Positions 32,601-44,600 of a stretch of DNA of 64,000 nucleotides are shown one piece after another (position 1 is the stretch's first letter; each line of letters begins with the position of its first letter). The translations under genes and the position numbers were made by a program. The notes beneath the pieces were generated by a model. That model searched no databases, was not told the DNA's origin, and worked only from the letters and a program-made list of their open reading frames with translations. Source of the DNA: Cladorhizidae sp. MBARI D1340-BT2 (Eukaryota > Porifera > Demospongiae > Poecilosclerida > Cladorhizidae); NCBI GenBank assembly GCA_028752905.1, contig JAQNBH010000017.1, positions 31,116,283-31,180,282 of the forward strand. The letters run 5' to 3'.

Positions 32601-35600
32601 AACACTGTGAATGGCGATAGTGGTTGCACTAGCTTGCTTGTCAAGAAGGTGGATGTTCTGATGGCGATCCACTGGCTCAAGAAGGCCTGGGATGACCTCC
32701 ATGTGTCCACCATCAAGAAGTGCTTTAAGAAGTGTGGCTTCACGACCACCACTGCCCCTGCTGCTGAGGTCGAGGAGCTCACCATCTCTGCTGAGGATAC
32801 GGTCATCAATGGGCAGCTGCTGGAGTGTGTGACACTGGAGGGCTACGCCAACATCGACAGCGAGGTGCACACCAGTGAGGACCACTATGACCCTGCCCTC
32901 GACCACGCCCTTGCCACCCCTGCTGACTCCTCCCATGAGGAGCCTGAGTCAGATAATTAGTAGGATGACCCCATGCCCACTCTCCTGTCACTGTGTCAGA
33001 GGTGTTTGAAATAGTGTGCAAGCTGCGTGACTTTGCCACTCATCGAGGCATTCCCAAGCTTGTGGCATGTGCTGATTCTATCGAGCAGATGGTCATCCAG
33101 AACAGGATGGAGCGGACTGTCCAGTCCAGTATCTCAGACTTTCTGTGTCCTAAGGACACTGCATGAGTCAATACATACATGTGTACAATGATAACCAATG
33201 TCTTTATCAAGACACCCATAATTCCAAATGAGAATACAGTATCTTGTCTGGGGAGCTTGCAGTTGGTTTAATATTATAAATGCGTGTACACTACACAACA
33301 AAATCCATTGAGCAATGCTTTGTGAGACCCCTGCCATGCTCGAGAGCGATATTCCCAAGTAAGACCACCTCTCTAATAAGACCAGTTGGAAGTGCTCCTT
33401 AATAGGGAGGGACCACTGTATTAGGCACTTTTTCGATTCCAAGAAACAAGATCTTAAAGTGTATGGCATGTAACATGGATATTCTAGGTCCAACATCCAT
33501 AATTATTACAAGATAGCTAATCAAAAGATAGCTAATCACCTCAAAAATGTGTTGCTGCACAATGATTGATGATGTAATTCCTCAATATACCACCTGTTAT
33601 AGTAGTATTGTATAGCTAGATGCTGTCAAAAAGGATAGCTAATTATGAATTGCTGCAATGATTGATGATGTAATTAATATAGCACCATAGCGTGGCAGCT
33701 GCCTGTTGAGTTGCACTAGAGTTATAGCAGTTCGCTTGAGTTCAGTCTAGTTAGCTATGCCTAAAGAAAGGGGAACAACTAGAGCGGATAGGAGGAGAAG
33801 TAAGAGGAAATATTATCTTGATGGCAAAGCCAGGTATCCTTACTCCCACACAACTGGTACTCCACTACCAGAGAGGGAAGGAACTAGTGGAGCTTGAGGA
33901 GTGTGTAAGAAGTGTTTGCCAATCCTTTCTCGCTATGAAAGTATTTTTTAAAGGCTTAATTCATCAAGGGACAAAATTGAAGTAGCTTCGGCTCATGAGT
34001 CCTGATCGAGAAGAGCATAGAGATGTAAAGTTTCAGAATGAATGGCTCCTGAATAACATTTTTGATCCTATGGGGAACTAGGTATTTATTTTGTGCAAAA
34101 TGTGTATGCAAGACCTTCCAAATATCTGAGAGAAGATTAGCCCATCAGCGATCTGTTAAACGTACCTTGTCCAGCAATCCTATTTTAAATATGACCAAAG
34201 TAGATGTCGAAGGAAAAAGGCTTGGCCATTTTGTTATTATGCCTAGTGGTATTGAGTAATCAAGTGGTGGAGGTCATTAGATGATTCAGTGACTGTTCAA
34301 AATCATTACTCTCATCAGCAGAATGGAAATGAGGGGTTCCAATTCCTCAAAAATGGGCCTGAGAGAGCAATTCTTGGCTTTCATAGATACCAATATTCAG
34401 CCTAATGGAAGACAAGCAGATTCGTTTGGCCTCACTCACTATTTTCTCTCAACCTTTTCAACTATTCAAACCGCTAAAAAGAGCATTACAAATAATGAGG
34501 AGCATTTAAGGCATTCTGTTGTTGGGGAGTTTAATAGAATTCAGAGTGAAACAGGCGAGGAGTGTTGCACTAATGGATCAGTATCAGACTCTATCGTCCT
34601 AAAGTTGCTATTTGCCCACACAAGTTGGATTATTGTGACAGGTCAGTCAGTATCACACATTAAATAGGGTCGTGTACTTCAAATTTAGATTTCCAGCTGT
34701 TTTTATGTACCTCTTGTGTATAGGTGTGCAATATTGTAGGAGAGTATTCATGCTAACCAAGCAAGAGCTAATCGTATTCAGCATGCAGGATCTACCGTAG
34801 CAGAGGAAGTTGAGTCTTTGACGGTAGAAGTCAATAAGCTCCGATCCACCCTTGAACAGCATAAAGATAATGCTGCCTAGTCTCACAAGGACTATCAGAA
34901 AATGATTAAAAGGTGCAGAGATGAATGGATACAGATTGAAGAATTACAGTCAAATCAACCCCTTTCACTTCAGGAGATGCAACAACTTGAGAATTTGAAG
35001 AAGAAGTTTACTTTGGTACTTGCTATGGATTACCAGATGTCGAAGCTTGTTCCGTGGGGTCTCTCACCTCAACCTGGTAGTACCTACTATTTGTAAAAGT
35101 TTAGCCACGATATTTTGGGAATAGTGAACAATGCAACAAACAAATCGACAATTTAGGGTCCTAAAACACTGCAGGCACTTCCTCCTTCAATCAAGCGGGT
35201 TCACTCTACATGGATAATCCCCAAGTACTAACCAAAACTGCTACCACTATGGCCTTTTGCATGGAAATTCTACAGCAACACAAGTTCAATTTCTTTTGAG
35301 TTAGCTTCATGCTAGCAGGGCAAACCAAGTTTTCTGTGGATCAGCTTTTCTCACAGGTTACTAATACTTATCACCGCAGTGATCTATTTAACCCAAGACA
35401 GGTGATATTGCTGGTCAGTATATTCAGATGTTATTATTGATAATGGAGAGCTGGTTTTTGACTGGAGACACTTACTCACTTAGAAGTACACGAAGATGCC
35501 AGGAATCAAGAGTCTACATGACTTTGTTACCGTTCGTCATGTGATGCAGCTATGAAAGCTCGTGAACTTTGCTACACTGGAAACATTAGTGATACATCTT

Positions 35601-38600
35601 TAAAGCTCTTACCTGGACACATGGTTTCTGAAGTAGCTATTCCTGGCTTGGACAAGTCATACAAGAATCTTGGTCTAATGAAAGCTTTATCTTGTATATA
35701 CTAAAATGGGTAACTTACTTCAAATGTATAGAAACTTTATATATATCAGATCTGTGGTTGGAAATCATAAAACCATAGAATACTGATATCATGCACACAG
35801 ACGTTCATAATTTGTGAACCGTTTTACCTTTTGCTATATATGAAATTTTGAGAGAATACAATTAGAACACTGAACTACAATATGGCATCAAAACATGTAT
35901 TAGGGGTTATGTGCCTAATATTGCGTTTTTACTTGATCATATGCATTCACAATTGCACTTTGCAAGCTACTCCTCTTCCGTCATAAGATTGAGTTTGAGA
36001 AGAGAAACTGAACGTGACATGACATCATGCTCATCAGATGATCATTCCTCATCAGAACCATATTCAAAATTGCGTTACTTTAAACACACACAAACGCAAC
36101 ATGCAATTACACTTTGCACCTTTCTGTCATAAGATTGAGTTCAAGAGGAAAAGCAGAGCTTGACAGGAGATAATGTTCATTGTTTGCCACATCAGGGAGT
36201 ACACCAGCACTTGCTTTCCTATATTGATTTGAACCACATTTCAAAAAGGCTGATACCTTTAAATGCATAGAACTCATACCTCAGCTGAAACTCATTCGGC
36301 AACTTCTAGTGACTTAGACAGTTGTTTTAGCTGTTATTAACTCTACCAATGTGCCTTGAATCATGAATCCTTCATGAAGGTGGTGAACTGACATACCTAA
36401 TTTTTTACGTGTAAAAAAACTTGAAAATCCATCGTCAAGGATCGATCCATTTATGCTAGTGTACTCCTGATTTGGTTTGATTAAAATTTTAAAATGTGAT
36501 GGCCAAAAATCGAAAAAGTACATAATTCAGCTCACATTTGGCAGATTCTTAGCTGCCTAAATGATGATCTCGGGCCCTACTATCTCCAAACAAGATTCGC
36601 AGCATACCTTAAATTCTTTACTAAGATATTGTTTTAGAATGAAAAAAACAACTTTAAGCTCATTATTATATTACTCTCTACCCCCTTCAATAACACAAGT
36701 CCAGTAGGTCCATTCATAGAAAGTTTTGTGCCTGAAGTCACCAAATATTCAAATCCATGCCCACTATTCACCTGTTTCTCAATTGCAGAAAAATGCCATG
36801 GGTAAGCTTCATAATGTGAGTAAGTTCATCAATGAGACAATCAAGCTAGCTCATATGAATCCTCATTATAAGCAGAACAAATGATCCATGCTCAGTTTAG
36901 TGTTTAATTTGTGTAATTCCTCATCCTGGAGATCTGTTACCAAGTTCAGGCTATCTCTACCAAAAACATTTTTCTTTTAGGAGTTCAGTGCAACTGTTAT
37001 CAAGTCCTTATAGCTGCCTCTATATGGGTTTAATCAATAATAACAGCAAAACATGGTGAATGCTGATAAGAAATGAGCTCTAAATTAGCTAGAATCCCAG
37101 TTGGACTTTGCATAACTTAGACTCAGACAACAGTGTGCTATCCACTGCTCAATTTATTTTATACAAACAGTATAGAAACAAAAAATTCATGAAGCCAGAA
37201 AAAAAGAAAAGACTGGCATTCAAAATAAAGGAGTCAAGACTATACCCATGTGGGGTCACAAATAGTTTCATGGTTTCTCCCATATGCCATCTTCGGTGTT
37301 GTGGAGGTAAATATACTAAAAGCTTCAGAACGAGTAATTGAGGATTTTGAGTGCCATTGAAAACCTTATCTAAACATTTTCCCCATTTCCCCCATCACAT
37401 TGGAGATTTTCAGTTTGGTGGGCTCAGGTGGCCATTAAAGTCTTGTGCACCAATATTACTCCACTGTAATGAATGTTGATGATTTTAAATGGTAAAAGTT
37501 TCTTTAACTGGTTGTAGTTTACATAGGTTCTTTTTGTACAACCTTGTATTTGCTAATGCATTGGTACACTTGCTTTGTTTCTCTGTATAACCATAAAAAC
37601 ATTTTTGTTGACTATCTTATTTATGCATCTTTGTTCTTAATGTTTGCCTACAGTTAGTCCATTCAAATGGCAAAAGTTGCAGTACAATGGTCAACAGGTT
37701 GAAGGGATTTTTTAAACTCAACCAGCCTAGGTTATGCAGTGTTTATAAGCAGAAAAAGTAGTGCCTCAGTTGATAACTAAGAATCTTTACATTGCTCTCA
37801 ACAAACTCTCAGTTGACATAATGAAATTAGATGACCTCAATTATCATCTTGTAATTTACTTTTGACTAGATGCTCTAGTCTTCATCAGGAACAAGGCTAA
37901 AAGCATCCAGACATAACATCGAGGAATAAAACCTAATTTTGGTCGTTGGGAAACTATGTCAACTGAGTGTTTGCTGAGAATATAAACATTGTTTATTAGT
38001 TTTTGTTGCTGTTTCCTACATTAGAGTAGAGTGGTGGATAACTACATTACTGTCTAACTGCAAAGTCCAACTCCAAACTTCTGGGATTCTAACTCTTGAT
38101 TGTTCACTGACCCTCTCATAATGATGAGGACAATTTCAGCTAGCTTCTCAGTCTTGGTTTAGTATCCTTTAGATCATCTTCATCATCTGTAATGTCACAA
38201 TGACCCATTACTTGCAGATGTTGTTTAGTCACATGACAAGAGGATTGCAGGAAGATCCAATCTGAAGTATCAGTTGAGTGAGGCACTAGGCTCAATGGCC
38301 TCCTTCTCCTTCTGCTAGTTTAGTTATATCTCTTGGAGACTTTTGTCCCACTTGATCCTGAGGAGCATACCAAGCATGTGTTCTGCCACTACAAAGAAAT
38401 TCTTGAGTTTAGTATTCGATAGCCGATTCACCTATGCAAAACATATCTGTGGCATTCATTGATAGAATTACACATTTTTTAATAGGGATAGAGTCTTCAG
38501 GTTGAACAAGCTGCATTCTGAGCATATTAAATGGCAATAGCTGATTTTCATATATAAAACATAAGGGAGGTAAACAAAATTGTCATTCTCTTCTTAATTC

Positions 38601-41600
38601 TTGTCAGATTTTGCAAGATAATTTTTCAATGATTAAACATCCAATACAGAGAGTTTGCTTATAATATATATGACATGGAAGATTCTAAAAGGAAACTGAT
38701 CTAAGCTAAGACATAATACATGTGTGCTACAGTTCAACATGATCGAAGAGGCAACATATGAGATCACACCTACAGAAGAGATCTGGTGGTGTAAATCAAT
38801 TAGCTCTAACTAATGTATTACATTTGGCTGTACATCCACTACACAAATCAATACATATACTATCTCATTGCTATTGTTGACAGCATCTAGTAGGTTCAGC
38901 TACAGCATTCTTCAAGGACTTGGTGACATGTAAATCAATTACTACACTGATTTTAAATAGCAGAATGCAAAATGATTTAAAGCAGTAAGGAGTCTTTTAA
39001 GTGCTCACAATATATTCATATTTCTTACTATGGCAGAGATATATAATAACTTTCTCATCAACTGCTTCCTGATGTTTCAGCTAGATGTTCTAGTATTAGC
39101 ATTCATCAGGAATAATGGTAATAGTGATATTTAAATCTTCATACAAGAGTCAGACATCTATTAGGAATGCTTATATGTGACATACTGGCAGTGATCATAA
39201 CACTCGTATGATTTTTTTGATTACTTCCAAGCAAATAGAAAATTACTAAATCACTTCAAATTAATACTATAAACTCTAGTTGTTCATTGCCCCATTTCTA
39301 ATCCCCACCTGCAAGATGATGGGAACTTTGCTGCGAATAGGCATTTACTAAAAACTAGTGCTAAATATAACATACTAACAGAGATGGAATAAAGTTTTAG
39401 TTGGAGAACAGAGGAGCTAGTTTCAAGAATCAATCAAAAGAGCTAATCTCTCAAGCCAGACTATGGAGGCTCATTACAAAGAGCAGGTCTAAGAAGGAGA
39501 AAGGGATGACCTCTCAAGAAAACATTTTGATTGCCGGTATTACTAGAAATATTTTCGTATTCGGAATTATTTGGATATCCTCACGATGATAAGCTCCTTG
39601 TAGGCAAAGATGAGAACAGTACTTGTGACAGGCTCAATATTGGTATCCTTTATGGGACAGAAGTACAATCGTTAAGAACTTTCTAGGCTGTGGAGGAGTT
39701 TTCTATGCCGCTAGAATATTGGGGAAAGGATTACAAGTGTCATCTAAATGAGCAGAAAAAGATTTTTTGTGAAACAACTATAGACAATTGTAGCTCATAA
39801 TACTAAATAGTCATTGTTATACTAGTAAACTTCTTGCCTAAAATATTTTGTTGAAATACATTGCCTGCACATAACCGTTAATTTTTAATGACATCAAATC
39901 AAGTGCTCCACAATAAGGAAGCCTAAATAGATGGTTTGTATGTCAATGAAATAGGTGGTGGACCAATTTTTTGTGTATTAAACATTAAGAGGCTTAACAA
40001 CCAAAGTTTATAGTATATGACTTGAGTGCTCAAGGTGACATTAAATATTACATATTCTGGAGCAAATACTTATCATAGCAATATTTCTATCTATTTTCCC
40101 CTCTCCAGGTGGTAGCGATTTTGAAGCCAATATTGCCATGCTCACCTTTGCACCAAGAAAGCTGCAAGACTGCTTTAACGTAACCATTACTGATGACAAT
40201 TTGTACGAAACTGCTGAAGAACTTTTTGTCAACATCACCACCAATGACACTCAAGTTACTCTTTCTCCTTCGTATACAGTCATTACGATCCGAGACAATG
40301 ATGGTAAGAGAGACGAAAGTTTAGTATATCATTGTAATACTTTTAAGAGCATTCACAACTTGAGGACTCCTATTTGCATGTTTTATCATTGGAAACCTTT
40401 AAAAAATTAATTAAGAAGTTTTATACTAGGGAGCGCGTTAGTGCACCCTACATCTTATTTTAAAGCTTCATCAAATGAACAGTTTATATCTCAGCTAATA
40501 CTCATTTTGGCAGATTCATAGTAGCCTAATTGGAAGTTTTGGCCAATGAGATTGTGGACCCACTTTTTACTATTGAGGATCTTGAATCTACTGAGAACTC
40601 AGTTGCTGGGCTCAAAGTGCACATGCACAAGTGTGTTTATTGATTTCAAGACTATTTACCGATTTAGGGTGTGTAGACACATATTAGTCACTGCAATGCA
40701 TGACAATAGAATCTAACAATAATCTGCTTTTAGAGCTAGAAACATTTAGCATCTGCACTCATATGGCTATGGTTTGTATTCCATCAACCACAAACCTGTG
40801 TATTCTAGAAGAATTAATAGAACCTGGAACACTCACCAACACAAACCAGACAAGTCCTCGATCCTAGCCAACGTCAACAGTATTGGAGAGCACAGGTATA
40901 CCTGGTCAACACTATTCCAGAAGGATACACAGCAAAGAACAGATTATAAAACAAAGTAGTCGCAAATTCAAAGTTGGAAAAGTCCAAGAATCTCAAGGCC
41001 TTCCAGAACCAGATGTCTAGCCCGAGGTTGTCACACAAGAGGCATCACTTAACACCTGCTGCAAGACTATTCTTTCTTCAACAACTAATGAAGGATTTAT
41101 TGGCAAAGGACCTATCTGAGAAGGAAAGGCCAACCCATGGCAAGTTCCTTAAATAAGACATCGAGAGGCACAATGGATTTTCTTACCTTCCCCATCAATG
41201 ATAAAGGATCTAAACTGCACTGCACTCCAAATTACTGGTCTTGTGCCTATGTCTAAAAGAAGTTGCCAATATCCTTCGGTAGGACCCAGAGGGTGATGAC
41301 CTCAAAAACTACAGTGGATGGAGACTTGAGAGTTGTTTGTGGTGGGGCTGCTTCATCTCTACCTTGTTTCATAGGCAGGGTTAGGCTGTAGTCTACAGCA
41401 CAACAATCCTCTACTTCCAGGTGCTTACAGTAGTCATGGGATGCATACAAAGTGTCAAGTACCAGAGATTTCCTCCTGGACAATGCCCCTGATGATAAGG
41501 CCTGTGTCGGCTCTTGGCTATTTCAGCTAAAGAATCTGGTACTTGGCTTAATGCACTCCCCTTTACAAGATTGGGCCAGAGAATGGTTGATAGCAATATC

Positions 41601-44600
41601 TCAGGGAGGCGGTCTCCATTTGGTATCCACTCTTTGCCCAAGCCAAGCCAAGCCCAAACGGAGACCAACAGCCACCCTGAGATAATCCTGTCATCCATTT
41701 TCTGGCCCAAGCTTGAAATGTGGAGTGCATTAAGACAAACACCAGACTTGTCATTATTGCAGGGCTGGGTATGCTACTAACATCACTCGGTTATTAATGA
41801 CATCTTGCACCGTGCCTTAACATCTGCACGTGTCCTCTACAGGCTGGAACAAGATGGTGTTAAAATGGTTCTCATGATGAAGGGCAGGCTATTGGTGTGG
41901 GATGCTACCTTCCCAGAAACTTTTGCCCCTTCCCATCATGGTATAACTATTAGCTGGTTGCAGTAGTGGCTGCTATGGCTGAGGAGTGAAAGGAAGCCAG
42001 GTATGGACCAGAGTCTCACTCATTCACCCAAGTGGCAATCGAGACATTGGGAGCTATTGTGGCAAAATCCATAACTTTCCTGAAGGAACTGGGTCAATGA
42101 ATCAGGCAAAGGATGTGAGAAGTGAAAGCCAAGGCTTACATACCACAATGTCTCTCTGTGGCTATACCGAGAGGGAACACACTCTCTGTTCTTGCATCAG
42201 TTGGTGGTTGATTCCTGTCATTATTTTGTGTGTAACAGTTATTTATAATTATATTATTTTGTTATTCTTTTTTTATTAACTTTTATTATTTATTTATTTA
42301 GACAAAGACATGAATTGTCTATTTTTTGTATTTAGGTAAAATGTATTGCAATAATAATTAAATCATAACAACAACAATAATAACAATAATAATAATAACA
42401 ATAATAATAGTAGTAAATTTCATACACTCCTTGAATACTCTAGTATAGTTAGATAAATATACTTTAATACTCTAGGAATGTATGTAAATTTTAACACCCA
42501 TGGAAGTTTTTAAACAGTGTATTAAAATGCCTCAAACAGGGTTAAATTATTTTTAGTGAACAGCTGCTTCTTTACTGGATATTTTTCTTGCTCCAATTGC
42601 CTTCATTCCAAGCTTGTAGTAGTGGCATGATGTTTGGAAGGTAGCTTTAATATATGCAGTAACTTTATAATATTTGTCTTTACTTCACCTCTGTGTGTTG
42701 CAGAAGTCATTATTAGGTGGGAAATGACTGAATATACACAGTCAGAGTCAGATGGTCCAGTAGAGCTCTGTGCTGTGATTGTAAGTGGAATTCTTACAGT
42801 AACAATCCCTGCTATCAACATACAGCTTGTGGATGGCAATGCTGTCTCAGGTAATGATCTCTTACTGTTATATAAGCAACTACGATTCTGTGTACGAAAT
42901 GGAGCACTTTAAAATGAGTTTCATGTTTTGTAAAGTAAAGTTTGTGTGTTGTGGTTGGAAGGTATTTATTTCATTTATTACGTGTTTGTGATTATAAATT
43001 GCTGACAGATCACAATTGTTTCAAGAAGATCCTTCTATAAATGATGTTAGTGAATTTATTTAGTAGCATAATAACATAATAAACATCAAATATGCCAGAA
43101 AATGGTAAAGTAGGTATTAGTAGATACATAGGTGCGAGTTATTGCTTGGCTGACCCCTCAATGCTAGCAGTGTGTTTGCTGATCTTTCTTCATCCTTTAC
43201 AACCTCTGACAGTGCAACCTTCACTTCTCTCCACCTACCAATCTTTGCTGCTCTCTCCTCATCTCTTACATATCTGGCAGTGTAGTCCTCAGTTGCTTTA
43301 TTCTACAGGTATTGGATGCTCTCTCCTCATCCCTTGTGCTTGCTGAAATTTCTGCTCTGTGAAGTATCATTTGTTCTGGGATAGATCCTCAGTTTCTCCG
43401 TTGGTCTTCACTCCCTTTGTCTTTCCTAGTCAACTTTTCTAGCAGTTTCTCATGCACTCTCACTTGCTGCATCATTTCTCTTTCTGGATCTCCCTTCTGC
43501 AGTTCTTACAGACCATATCGTTGTTGTTCAGCATTGTGTAGCTCACAGTGTAGCCATTCTCTACTTTCTCAGGACTCTGTATTGGTGTACATGCTTATAA
43601 TCAATATGTAAACAGATTCCTGCTAGTCCTGATGAAGGTAATCTACACATGCATATAAGTGCAACACAATAACGAATGGACGGATAGAGGATCGATGGAC
43701 AGACAAGCATTTTTATTATAGAATTTAGTGCATTACATGTTGTATAATATATTGTGAATAGATCTTCATGTGGTAGCTGTTGCCATATAACCCCCTTATT
43801 ATCCTGTTCCAGATTTTCTAACTAGAAAACATTCATGGCTTTGTTCTTCTCTCTGTAGGTGATGATTATGGTGACACCCCATATAGTAGTTTTGTTTTCA
43901 GTAGCACAACAGATGTTCGCATCTGCATCACAGTTGATATAGTGGATGATAATTCTTTTGAAAATGATGTGGAGAATTTCTTTGCCAACATGGTACTGGC
44001 ATTATATGTACCCCGAGTCATCATCAACGGATCACAAACTAAGATACAGATCATCGATGATGACAGTATGTTCTAACCATTAAGCCTCCATGTACTCTTG
44101 AGTAGTATATTTCCCATGTACACTGCATGCATTATCCACATATATTAATTATCCTACAGCATATTGTGGATCATGAACCTAGTAGACTCAGTTGTGCCTA
44201 CAATATCTTAATCAGTGTATAATCTCCTAGCCTAATTAGTTCTTAGCCTTTGATTACTCAAGGATTTACAAAAATTATCTCCGTCTCTTTAATCATCAGT
44301 CCAGCTGCAGTCTGTAGGTGCTCATAACTTCAGCTAGCCCTGCAACTGTGGAATTGTGATGTTCCTCTTATGATTATGATATTCATCAGTGTGGTTGAGT
44401 TGTGTAATGCATAGTCATTTCCTGTATGTTGTGTATATGCGGCATTGCGTGTGCATAAACAATCAGTCCATTTTAATCTCAAGAAAGAATTGTAATAACC
44501 TAAATGATAGCTAGTGTTATAACAATGAAATCACAGGGGTGACGAGACAGGATAATGGCTCAAGTAGAGTTGTATGGGCAACTGAGAGAGTTTAACCTCC

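Larger units (their letters stand above)
32024..35949 (+). mobile_element. TIR DNA transposon with unusual transposase-like gene (contains a Tigger)
   Basis: The left end, once the Tigger at 32050-33418 and one TA are taken out, reads TGAAGGTATCAAGTAAAAAC then GCAATATTAGGCAC. The right end (35911-35949) inverted reads TGAATGCATATG, then ATCAAGTAAAAACG, then CAATATTAGGCAC. A 27-bp stretch is identical between the two. CAATTG flanks both sides (32018-32023 and 35950-35955). Unit B of the segmental duplication lacks the whole block and reads straight through near 50293, so this is a real insertion, about 2.6 kb without the Tigger. It encodes the decayed protein described at 33757-35530. I cannot place it in a named superfamily; the palindromic flank leaves the duplication length at 4 or 6 bp. 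Confidence 0.78.
35950..40108 (+). other. Intron 3 of the Calx-beta gene, right part (unit A)
   Basis: AT-rich intron present in both units. Just after the insertion, a segment of about 140 bp with GCACTTTGCA and GTCATAAGATTGAG is duplicated in tandem (35955-36140). Two hairpin MITE copies lie at 37795-37990 and 39048-39118. A 77-codon open frame at 37108 is conserved in unit B with one residue change, but so is the surrounding intron, so it is not evidence for a gene. Confidence 0.6.

Noticed and set aside
37108..37341. 77-codon open frame conserved in both duplication units
   Set aside because: The whole intron is conserved at the same level, so conservation of the frame says nothing about coding; no family similarity is seen.
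43092..43611. Open frames in intron 5 that are conserved at 57903-58368
   Set aside because: Same reason: the intron is almost identical between units. The - strand gives Glu-rich helical text with stops, which I could not assign.
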